From the NCBI GenBank assembly GCA_003218475.1, contig QHNR01000069.1, positions 1 through 33,879 on the forward strand: a stretch of DNA of 33,879 nucleotides, written 5' to 3'. Source of the DNA: Verrucomicrobiota bacterium. Lineage in GTDB: Bacteria > Verrucomicrobiota > Verrucomicrobiia > Chthoniobacterales > UBA10450. The notes below the pieces were generated by a model. The model searched no databases. It was not told the DNA's origin and worked only from the letters and a program-made list of their open reading frames with translations. Both the position numbers and the translations under genes were made by a program. The stretch's first letter is position 1, and each line of letters begins with the position of its first letter. This document shows, one piece after another, positions 1 through 6,695 of this stretch.

Positions 1-1161
1 CCCTTTCGGCAAGCCGCCGCGCTTATGCTCGGCGCGGCCGACGCGTTGCAGCAGAGTGGCTATGGAGCGCGTGGTCCCGAGCTGACATACGAGATCAACC
101 GAACCGATGTCGATGCCCAACTCGAGTGAAGCCGTAGCAACGAGCGCTTTCAGTTCGCCGCGCTTCAATCGGTCTTCCGCATCGAGACGCAGTTTCGCGG
201 AAAGACTTCCATGATGCGATGTGACCGCATCTGCGCCGAGCAGTTCGCTCAAGTGATGTGTCACCCGCTCGGCCATCCGGCGCGTGTTGACGAAAACCAA
301 AGTAGTCTGGTGCGCCTTAATTAATTCCGCAAGCCGACGGTAGATTTCTTCCCAAATTTCGTTCGACATCACCGCTTCCAGCGGCGAACTCGGGAGCTCA
401 ATCGCCAGGTCCAATTCGCGACGATGTCCGATGTCGATGATCTCGCAATCCGGATTGCAAGCGCCATCCACATCACGAGTGCCGACGAGGAAACGTGCAA
501 CCTCTTCAATCGGCTTCTGCGTTGCAGATAAACCGATTCGTTGGGGCGGATTTTTCGTCAGGGCGGCGAGGCGTTCAACGCTCAATGCGAGATGCGCGCC
601 GCGCCGGTCGTCGACAACAGCGTGAATCTCATCCAGGATCAGCGTTCGCGCCGTACTCAACATCCGCCGGCCCGATTCGGAAGTGAGCAGCAGATACAGC
701 GACTCTGGCGTCGTAACGAGGATGTGCGGCGGTTTCTTGGCAAGCGCTTGCCGTTGCGCGGCGCTCGTATCACCCGTCCGAACTTCGGCGCGCACATCGA
801 TCTCGCTTGCCGCGCCGTAGCGCCGCGAAGGCGGGCGCCCATTTCCCTTGCATACGAGCGAGCGAATTCCAGTAAGCGGCTCTTGAAGATTTTTGCGGAT
901 ATCGTTGCTCAAAGCTTTTAGCGGCGAGACATAAACCACCTGCGTTTCATTCGGCAAATCAGCATCGACGCCTTGGCGGAAAAGCGCATCGAGAGAAGCA
1001 AGGAACGCCGCCAGCGTTTTGCCGGAACCAGTCGGCGCAGAAATCAGGACGTGCCGACCCGATTGTATTGCCGGCCAGCCGCGCAATTGCGGTTCGGTCG
1101 GTGAGCCAAACGTTTGTTCGAACCACCGCGCAACCGCAGGCTGAAATTGAAATGACTGCAT
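1..1161 (-). CDS. lhr: Lhr-type DEAD/DEAH ATP-dependent helicase, N-terminal part (cut by window edge)
   Basis: Superfamily 2 helicase of the Lhr type, which acts on DNA or DNA-RNA duplexes in the cytoplasm, probably in repair. The reading frame is open from ATG at 1161 to the left edge, so 387 residues are visible of a protein that is usually over 800. Motifs in order: Walker [10 protein letters not shown] at 41-49, VRTGDT at 127-132, TTPESL at 150-155, Walker B DEIH at 177-180, motif III LSAT at 211-214, then the second RecA domain with VFVNTRR at about 289-295, HHGSL at 316-320 and [12 protein letters not shown] at 372-383. The start is set by the first ATG before the conserved [12 protein letters not shown] segment. 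Residues 103-118 read poorly as Lhr sequence (see findings). The missing C-terminal half cannot be judged. Confidence 0.93.
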   Translation of the reverse strand, partial: MQSFQFQPAVARWFEQTFGSPTEPQLRGWPAIQSGRHVLISAPTGSGKTLAAFLASLDALFRQGVDADLPNETQVVYVSPLKALSNDIRKNLQEPLTGIRSLVCKGNGRPPSRRYGAASEIDVRAEVRTGDTSAAQRQALAKKPPHILVTTPESLYLLLTSESGRRMLSTARTLILDEIHAVVDDRRGAHLALSVERLAALTKNPPQRIGLSATQKPIEEVARFLVGTRDVDGACNPDCEIIDIGHRRELDLAIELPSSPLEAVMSNEIWEEIYRRLAELIKAHQTTLVFVNTRRMAERVTHHLSELLGADAVTSHHGSLSAKLRLDAEDRLKRGELKALVATASLELGIDIGSVDLVCQLGTTRSIATLLQRVGRAEHKRGGLPKG

Positions 1162-1197
1162 GTGGAAAATCAAAATTTAGGTGGCGCCGTAAGAAAA

Positions 1198-1352
1198 GTA
1201 GCACAGACATCTTGTTCTGTGGGGCCGGCGGACGTCCGCGCCTGCCGGAGCAATCCGTTCGAAGTCTTATGATCATAATTAGCGAGCATTCTACTCGTCG
1301 ATTCGGCAGGCGAGACGCCCGCCGGTCCCACAGAACAAGATGTCTGTGCTAC
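1198..1352. repeat. Long inverted repeat (26-bp perfect arms) between lhr and the glycosyltransferase
   Basis: Arms at 1198-1223 and 1327-1352 are perfect reverse complements (gtagcacagacatcttg... and its inverse). A further 7-bp pair, ccggcgg at 1225-1231 and ccgccgg at 1319-1325, continues the stem after a one-base gap. The right arm supplies the TAG stop of the glycosyltransferase at 1349-1351. It looks like a MITE or REP-type element. No transposase gene is visible nearby. Confidence 0.85.
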
Positions 1353-2062
1353 GAGCGCGCTCGAATCGCGATCACTTCGCGCAACATCCGCAGGCTGTCA
1401 CGAAAGAAACTAACTTTGCTCCCTTCGGCGTGGTTCCAGCGTACCGGAATTTCCCGAATGCGCAATCCGGCGTGATTGGCGAGAAAAAGCAGCTCAACAT
1501 CGAATGCAAAACCATTCACATGCGCTGCCTCCAGAATCGGCCGACAAACATCGAGCTGAAAGGCCTTGAACCCGCATTGGGTGTCCCAAAATGGCAGGCC
1601 GGTTGCAACGCGCACAAGAAGATTGAAAACACGACCCCCTTGCTCTCGTCGCCAGGGTTGATGGACTCCGATTAAACTGCGGTCCAGAGCGCGCGAACCG
1701 AAAGCAATATCAACTTCGCCGTTTGCAATCGGTTCGATTAGTTTCGGCGTCTCTCCAACTGGCGTGGAAAGGTCGGCATCAAAAAATAGTCCGATCGGTT
1801 CTCGTGCGGCAAGTAATCCGGAGCGAACGGCGGCACCCTTCCCGCGATTTGGAAAATTTTCCAGTAAACGCGTCGCGATCTTAGTCCCGGGGAAAACGTT
1901 CCGCGTGATTTCTGCAGTTCCATCGGTTGATCCATCATTCACCACGATCAATTCGCTGTCTGGGGCGTTGGCAGTGAGATAATTGAGCGTAACGCGGAGC
2001 GTTTCACCAATCCGGGCTTCTTCGTTGAAGCAGGGAATAACGACAGTGAACGGCGGGAGCAT
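1349..2062 (-). CDS. Family 2 glycosyltransferase, dolichyl-phosphate glucosyltransferase-like
   Basis: GT-A fold glycosyltransferase of 237 residues. It is of the kind that moves a sugar from a nucleotide sugar to a lipid phosphate at the inner membrane face (DPM1/ALG5/WcaA-like). Seen: VVIPCFNEE at 7-15, NDGSTDGT at 42-49, RGKGAAVRSG at 73-82, the metal-binding DADLSTP at 95-101, DTQCGFKAF at 160-168 and FDVELLF at 187-193. There is no C-terminal membrane segment, so it resembles the soluble ALG5/DPM1 catalytic domain. The N-terminus fits the family exactly, but no Shine-Dalgarno sequence is visible because a palindrome ends two bases before the ATG. The last residues (IRARS) lead straight into the downstream repeat, which provides the stop. 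Acceptor and sugar cannot be told. Confidence 0.9.
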   Translation of the reverse strand: MLPPFTVVIPCFNEEARIGETLRVTLNYLTANAPDSELIVVNDGSTDGTAEITRNVFPGTKIATRLLENFPNRGKGAAVRSGLLAAREPIGLFFDADLSTPVGETPKLIEPIANGEVDIAFGSRALDRSLIGVHQPWRREQGGRVFNLLVRVATGLPFWDTQCGFKAFQLDVCRPILEAAHVNGFAFDVELLFLANHAGLRIREIPVRWNHAEGSKVSFFRDSLRMLREVIAIRARS

Positions 2063-2063
2063 T

Positions 2064-2141
2064 TTGTAGAGGCGTTTGCGTCAAACGCCGGGAAGCGGAT
2101 TTATTCCTTTCGACAGGCCGCTGACACAGCCGCCTCTACAA
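2064..2141. repeat. Palindromic element upstream of the glycosyltransferase start
   Basis: Outer arms ttgtagaggcg (2064-2074) and cgcctctacaa (2131-2141) are perfect inverse copies. Just inside the left arm is a second hairpin, ggcgtttg / caaacgcc, at 2071-2089. The element fills the whole gap between the asparaginase stop and the glycosyltransferase start, so any promoter or ribosome site for the latter must lie within it or in the upstream gene. Confidence 0.8.
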
Positions 2142-2143
2142 CT

Positions 2144-3223
2144 TTATTTGTAAATCTCCACGACAAACTTGCCGTTTGGATCGACATAACCGCGATACAT
2201 TCCCGAGGTATTAAATGGCAAAGTGACGTTGCCCTGACGATCGATTGCAATCAGTCCACCAGTGCCGCCGAGTTTGGCGACTTTATCGAGCACCGCTTGT
2301 GCCGCTTCCTTGAGGGACATTCCCCGATATTCCATCAGTGCCGAGACATCGTGCCCGACCGTTGCCCGAATGAAATACTCTCCGTCGCCGGTCGCGGAGA
2401 GGGCGCAGGTCGCATTATTCGCATAAGTTCCTGCGCCAATAATCGGGGAATCGCCTACGCGCCCTGGTCGCTTGTTTGTGGTGCCGCCGGTTGAGGTTGC
2501 TGCGGCAAGATTTCCATTCTTGTCCAGCGCGACGGCGCCCACAGTTCCATGTCGATCTTGATCGGTAATTAGAAATGCTTTGCCTGCATCGCCGGTCCGA
2601 TGTTTTTCAGCAGCTTTAATTTTTTGCAGAGCATCCCATCGCTCCTGGGTAAAAAAATATTTCTGGTCCACCAGTTCAATTCCGTTCTCTTTTGCGAACG
2701 CTTCCGCGCCTTCGCCATCCAACATCACGTGGCCGGATTTTTCCATGACGAGCCCCGCGAGACTGATGGGATTTTTCACGTGCTTCAGAGCGGCGACGGC
2801 GCCGGCGGCGAGCGTTTTCCCGTCCATGATCGCTGCGTCCATTTCGTTCGTACCAGCGCTTGTAAACACTGAACCTTTGCCCGCATTGAAATGTGGATCG
2901 TCCTCAAGCGCACGCACGGCTGCTTCCGTCGCGTCGAGGCTCGATCCGCCGCGTTTCAGAATGTCGTAGCCAGCCGTAAGCGCCCGTTCCAGTCCCGCGC
3001 GATATTCACGCTCTTTTTCCGGCGTCATCTTGGCGCGGTCGATGGTTCCGGCGCCGCCGTGGATCGCCAGCCCGAATTTTTGGTTTTGCATTTTTTGCTG
3101 ATCAATTGATCGGATGTCCTTTACAGCATTTGCAGAGGTATGTTGCTCCTCGCCAAACGTGGGCGTCCCGGCACTAAATAGCGCGATGATAAACGAGCAA
3201 TTAACTATGCGAAGCAATTTCAC
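2144..3223 (-). CDS. iaaA: Isoaspartyl peptidase / L-asparaginase (plant-type Ntn hydrolase), exported
   Basis: Type III (EcAIII/IaaA) asparaginase of 359 residues. It cleaves isoaspartyl dipeptides and asparagine after self-processing into alpha and beta chains. Seen: signal peptide at residues 1-24 (KLLR, hydrophobic FIIALFSAGT, then PTFGEEQ), the chain start LAIHGGAGT at 52-60, DRHGTVGAVA at 223-232 with the likely nucleophile Thr227 at the cleavage site, TSTGGTTNK at 243-251, GRVGDSPIIGAGTYA at 254-268, and TGDGEYFIR at 278-286. The start is GTG at 3221-3223 with ggag about 8 nt upstream. The signal peptide places it in the periplasm, unlike cytoplasmic E. coli IaaA. It may share a transcript with the glycosyltransferase, although an 81-bp palindrome separates them. 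Confidence 0.93.
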   Translation of the reverse strand: MKLLRIVNCSFIIALFSAGTPTFGEEQHTSANAVKDIRSIDQQKMQNQKFGLAIHGGAGTIDRAKMTPEKEREYRAGLERALTAGYDILKRGGSSLDATEAAVRALEDDPHFNAGKGSVFTSAGTNEMDAAIMDGKTLAAGAVAALKHVKNPISLAGLVMEKSGHVMLDGEGAEAFAKENGIELVDQKYFFTQERWDALQKIKAAEKHRTGDAGKAFLITDQDRHGTVGAVALDKNGNLAAATSTGGTTNKRPGRVGDSPIIGAGTYANNATCALSATGDGEYFIRATVGHDVSALMEYRGMSLKEAAQAVLDKVAKLGGTGGLIAIDRQGNVTLPFNTSGMYRGYVDPNGKFVVEIYK

Positions 3224-3320
3224 GTGACGCTCCGTTCATTTAGGAGGGCAGTCGTCGATTTTTGATATTCGCACCATAGCGTGACGCCTAGTCAAACTAA
3301 AAGCGACGCGAGGACGCGTA

Positions 3321-3411
3321 CGCACCCCAAAAGCTGCCGCGAAAACAGACCAAACTTCCCATGCATTTCGCACGAAGTGCTTTGGAGTGCGATGCGACGA
3401 CGCATCGCTTT
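3321..3411. repeat. 91-bp dispersed repeat, copy A (inverse of 32364-32454)
   Basis: Copy A reads gcacgaagtgctttggagtg on the plus strand and ends in the hairpin gcgatgcg/cgcatcgc (3390-3408). Its reverse complement aligns without gaps over 91 bp with 32364-32454: both ends are well conserved, the centre is diverged. The motif (c)caaaagct at the left and agtgctttgg at the right make an imperfect inverted pair within the element. It sits in the divergent gap between the asparaginase and mlaE. Confidence 0.8.
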
Positions 3412-3467
3412 CGCACAGCAACTTTGCTCTTTGCCCGGCGCGGAAGTAAGGCGAGCTTTCCCGAGCC

Positions 3468-4289
3468 ATGGCAAACGCTAATCCGCCGGTTTTAGTTGCC
3501 CAGGGAATCGGCCACCTCTCACGCAATTTTTTTCGCGAAGTCGGCAGCGTGTTCTGGTTCATCGCGAACACGTTCGAGGAGTCGTTGGAGCGTATCCAGC
3601 AGGGCCGGGTCCCGTTTCGTGCCGCCAGTTTTTTCCGACACACGCAACGCGCCGGTGTGGACTCCGTGCCACTGGTGGGACTTGTGTCGTTTTTTCTCGG
3701 CCTAACCATGGCGCTGCTGACCGGCTACCAATTGCAACGCTTTGGAACAGAAAGATTGATTCCTGGATTGGTCGCGATCGGTTTCACCCGGGAGCTTGGT
3801 CCTCTCCTCACTGGTATCATGCTGGCAGCGCGCATCGGGGCAGCTTTCACCGCCGAGCTCGGCACGATGCAAGTGTCCGAGGAGGTCGAATCGATTGAGG
3901 CGATGGGCATTGGCCCGCTGCGTTTCCTGGTCGCGCCGCGCATGCTCGCGCTGTTTCTGCTGATGCCGTGTCTATCCACGGTTTCGAATATCGCGGCCGT
4001 ATTCGCCAGCAGCCTCATCTGCAAAGCCTATTTCAGCATCGCGTTCCCGTATTTTCTCGATCTCGTGAAGGATTCATTGCTCATTCGCGACATCGTCACC
4101 GGCATTTTGAAAAGTTTTCTCTTCGGGCTACTCATCAGCGCGATCGCCTGTTACCGGGGACTAACCGTCAAAGGCGGCGCCGCAGGCGTGGGCACTTCGA
4201 CAACGTCCAGTGTCGTGACTGCGATCACTACGGTGATCGGCTTCGATACGCTATACAACGTGGTTTACACCACATTTTATCCAACATGA
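3468..4289 (+). CDS. mlaE: MlaE-family ABC transporter permease
   Basis: Inner-membrane permease of the MCE/Mla type (YrbE), which works with MlaF and MlaD to move phospholipids between inner and outer membranes. It has 273 residues, a normal length. Seen: an amphipathic N-terminal stretch, about five hydrophobic segments between residues 65 and 270, and the family signature RELGPLLTGIMLAARIGAAF followed by TAELGTM near residues 108-134, with EVESIEAMGI after it. Start ATG at 3468. The upstream ribosome site is weak. The TGA stop overlaps the ATG of the ATPase gene (ATGA, 4286-4289), so the two are probably translationally coupled. Confidence 0.93.
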   Translation: MANANPPVLVAQGIGHLSRNFFREVGSVFWFIANTFEESLERIQQGRVPFRAASFFRHTQRAGVDSVPLVGLVSFFLGLTMALLTGYQLQRFGTERLIPGLVAIGFTRELGPLLTGIMLAARIGAAFTAELGTMQVSEEVESIEAMGIGPLRFLVAPRMLALFLLMPCLSTVSNIAAVFASSLICKAYFSIAFPYFLDLVKDSLLIRDIVTGILKSFLFGLLISAIACYRGLTVKGGAAGVGTSTTSSVVTAITTVIGFDTLYNVVYTTFYPT

Positions 4290-5074
4290 CCACCTCCACG
4301 CACATGGTCCAATTGCGCGATGTGGGCATGCAATTTGAAGAAAAGAAAGTGCTCGACGGCTTATCAATTAAAGTGGAGCCGGAGGAACGTCTGGTCATCA
4401 TGGGCCAAAGCGGCAGCGGAAAAAGCACTATATTACGCCTGATTCTCGGAACGCTGCGCCCGAATTCAGGTTCCATTTTTTTTAAGCAATTCGAAATGAC
4501 GCGCCTGCCGCGCCGGAAGCTTCAGCAAGTGCGACGGCACATTGGCATGGTTTATCAGTACTCAGCGCTGCTTAGCTCCCGTAATGTGCGCGATAACGTG
4601 GCGCTGCCGCTCGAAGAGCTCACGGACAAATCTCGCTCAGAAATCGATAAGATCGTGGATGAAAAACTCGACCTCGTTGGGATGAAAGATTCCAAGGAGC
4701 TGTTGCCCGAGGAACTCAGTGGCGGCATGAAAAAACGCGTCGCCCTGGCGCGCGCGCTCGTGCTCGAGCCGGAATTGATTCTCCTTGATGAGCCCTCGGC
4801 GGGGCTCGACCCCGTTATTGCCTCAGTGATCGACGAATTAATCATCAGCCTCAGCGACAATTCCAAAGTCACATCCATCACGGTCACTCATGAAATGGAG
4901 AGCGCCTTTCGCATCGGCACGCGCATGGCTATGTTGTATCAGGGGAAAATCATTGAAGAAGCCGAACGCGAAGAATTCAAACAATCTAAGAATCCGGTGG
5001 TCGCCCAATTCTTGAGCGGCAGTACTGAAGGCCCCATTCTGGAAGGCAGTCTCGATGCAATTACAAAGAAATGA
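4286..5074 (+). CDS. mlaF: MlaF-family ABC transporter ATPase
   Basis: ATP-binding subunit of the Mla lipid transporter, 262 residues. Seen: Walker A GQSGSGKST at 40-48, Q-loop Gln91 in VYQYSAL, signature LSGGMKKRVALARAL at 144-158, Walker B LILLDEPSAGLDP at 164-176 and the H-loop His202 in TVTHEM. The ATG at 4286 is chosen because it overlaps the mlaE stop and gives the family's usual N-terminus (VQLRDVGMQF). A longer open frame reaching back to 3968 is only the mlaE gene read in another frame. The 3' end overlaps the next gene by 20 nt. Confidence 0.94.
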   Translation: MTTSTHMVQLRDVGMQFEEKKVLDGLSIKVEPEERLVIMGQSGSGKSTILRLILGTLRPNSGSIFFKQFEMTRLPRRKLQQVRRHIGMVYQYSALLSSRNVRDNVALPLEELTDKSRSEIDKIVDEKLDLVGMKDSKELLPEELSGGMKKRVALARALVLEPELILLDEPSAGLDPVIASVIDELIISLSDNSKVTSITVTHEMESAFRIGTRMAMLYQGKIIEEAEREEFKQSKNPVVAQFLSGSTEGPILEGSLDAITKK

Positions 5075-6077
5075 AATCATGACCGGCCTGCTCGTGATCG
5101 GCACGATCGCGGTGGTCGCTTTTCTTTTGGTATTGCTCGGCGCACCGGGATTGTTTCGGCCGCTGGTGACGTACAAGATTTACTTCGATAACGCGGCGGG
5201 GATTAAACAGGGCGCGCCGGTGATGCTGGCGGGCCGCAAGATTGGCCAGGTGCAGAAATTATTTTCGCCCGTCTCGCCACAGGAAGAGAAACAGGCAGAG
5301 GAAGCAGAAGCGGCAGTTCATCCGCCCGAAGCGAGCGGGAGCCCAAGCCCGACTGCAACGCCGGGCAAACCCCGATTTGAAGTGCGTGTGGATGTGCAGG
5401 TGGACAAGAGCGCCAAAGTTTATCGGGACGCCAAGACGCGGTTGATGCAGCTTGGATTGCTCGGCGACATGGCCATTGATTTTACCCAGGGGACCGAAGC
5501 CTCCGGCCGCGCTAAAGACGGCGAGAGTTTCGCAGGAGAACGCACTCCCGACCTGGGTGATGCCGCGGCCAAGATGCTGGAAGTGATCAAACCGGTGGCA
5601 GCCGAGGCGACCAACACGATGAAAGACCTTCAGCAGACCGCGCAAAACCTAAACCGTCTCACTGATGAGAATTCCGAGCTAACCCTCGCTCTCACCCAGT
5701 TCAAAACGTTCGGCGAACATCTTTCGGATCTGACCGCTCCCCAGAGTGCGCTCTCGCATTCACTCACCAATATCGAAAAAATCAGCACCAGCCTCACCGA
5801 GAACGACAACATCAAAGTGACCCTGCAAAATCTGCGGTCGTCGTCAGAGAAACTAAAGGTGGCGACTACCGAGCTCGAACCGGCCGGCGAAAACATCAAG
5901 CAATTCAGCGAGACAATTAAAACTCAGCCGTGGCGTCTCATTTGGCCCTCGACAAAAAAATACGCCGAAGCATCACCAACTCCCGCTCCGGGTCAGGGAA
6001 CAATCACCGTGCGCAAAAGCGCGAGGGCTAGATCACGTCCAAGCGCGACGCCCAGCTCGCGAACGAGCAGCCGGTAG
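5055..6077 (+). CDS. mlaD: MlaD/MCE-domain lipid-binding protein with a Pro-rich insertion
   Basis: Substrate-binding MCE protein anchored in the inner membrane and facing the periplasm, partner of MlaE and MlaF. 340 residues. Seen: short N-terminus RNEIMTG, one membrane segment at about 10-32, then the MCE domain (TYKIYFDNAAGIKQGAPVML at 39-58; VRVDVQVDKSAKVYRDAKTR and LGLLGDMAIDF). The domain is interrupted after GRKIGQVQKL by about 35 residues rich in Glu, Ala, Pro and Ser. A helical, Gln/Asn/Thr-rich region follows (about 180-300), then a basic Ser/Arg/Pro-rich tail. The ATG at 5055 overlaps mlaF by 20 nt and matches the usual RNEI start; an in-frame ATG at 5079, just after the mlaF stop, is the alternative. 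No mlaC or mlaB follows within the window. Confidence 0.88.
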   Translation: MQLQRNEIMTGLLVIGTIAVVAFLLVLLGAPGLFRPLVTYKIYFDNAAGIKQGAPVMLAGRKIGQVQKLFSPVSPQEEKQAEEAEAAVHPPEASGSPSPTATPGKPRFEVRVDVQVDKSAKVYRDAKTRLMQLGLLGDMAIDFTQGTEASGRAKDGESFAGERTPDLGDAAAKMLEVIKPVAAEATNTMKDLQQTAQNLNRLTDENSELTLALTQFKTFGEHLSDLTAPQSALSHSLTNIEKISTSLTENDNIKVTLQNLRSSSEKLKVATTELEPAGENIKQFSETIKTQPWRLIWPSTKKYAEASPTPAPGQGTITVRKSARARSRPSATPSSRTSSR

Positions 6078-6170
6078 GTAGCAGTCGCTGCGGCGACCTC
6101 GTTTCGGTCTCTCACCGAAGCGGACTTTGCCTGGACTCGGTCACACGGATGGTTGTGACGCGCAAAACAA

Positions 6171-6200
6171 GATCCCTCGCCGTCTGCTCGGCTCGGGATC
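6171..6200. repeat. Stem-loop between convergent mlaD and DUF1844 genes
   Basis: gatccc (6171-6176) pairs with gggatc (6195-6200) around a short GC-rich loop. A second weak pair, gtgaat/attcac (6205-6210, 6220-6225), overlaps the stop of the DUF1844 gene. There is no T-run, so calling it a terminator would be a guess. Confidence 0.45.
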
Positions 6201-6221
6201 ATAAGTGAATGGATCAGCGAT

Positions 6222-6692
6222 TCACGGCCCGTAGCTTTTCGTGAACTTCTTCCTCGATTCCGTCTCGGGCTCGGTCGGGCTAATTGGTGCTGATGGTTCG
6301 GCTGCGGAAGATTCCTCGGTCGGTTGTTGCGGCGGAGGTGCGGCTTTTGGCGATTCCGGCTGCGCAGTGCCTTCCGGCGCGCTCTCGCCACGCCGAGCAG
6401 CCTCTGGTTGCGCGCTACCAGACGCTTCCACAAACGCCATTTGCAAATTGGAAAGGGCGTTGCTCAAAACTTTTGCTTCTTCGCTGGTCAGGTTTCCGCG
6501 CGTTTTTTCCTGAATCATGGCCAGTTGATCGATGAACATTCTGGCCAGGTCGAGATTTATTTCCGCTTCGCCGGTTTTTGGATTTGGAATCTGGCCGAGA
6601 AACAGCGCCGCGTTTTGCGCATGCATGATGACGAACTCGATGAAGCGCTGTGAAAGTTCGCCACTCAGGGTGGTTTTTTGGACTTCAGCCAT
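6222..6692 (-). CDS. DUF1844-domain protein
   Basis: Small protein of 156 residues with a clear DUF1844 core in the first 90. Seen: FIEFVIMHAQNAALFLGQIP at 17-36, then the stretch ending NLDLARMFIDQLAMIQEKTR at 46-65, and the EEAKVLSNALSNLQMAFVE segment at about 71-89. The function of DUF1844 is unknown. The C-terminal 65 residues are a disordered-looking Pro/Glu/Ser/Ala-rich tail ending in a basic KKFTKSYGP. The ATG lies 3 nt after the stop of the M16 peptidase gene, so the two are almost certainly co-transcribed. Confidence 0.88.
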   Translation of the reverse strand: MAEVQKTTLSGELSQRFIEFVIMHAQNAALFLGQIPNPKTGEAEINLDLARMFIDQLAMIQEKTRGNLTSEEAKVLSNALSNLQMAFVEASGSAQPEAARRGESAPEGTAQPESPKAAPPPQQPTEESSAAEPSAPISPTEPETESRKKFTKSYGP

Positions 6693-6695
6693 GGC

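Noticed and set aside
3968-4285. Longer start for the ATPase gene, adding 106 residues
   Set aside because: The added part is mlaE coding sequence read in another frame. The ATG at 4286 overlaps the mlaE stop and gives the normal MlaF N-terminus.
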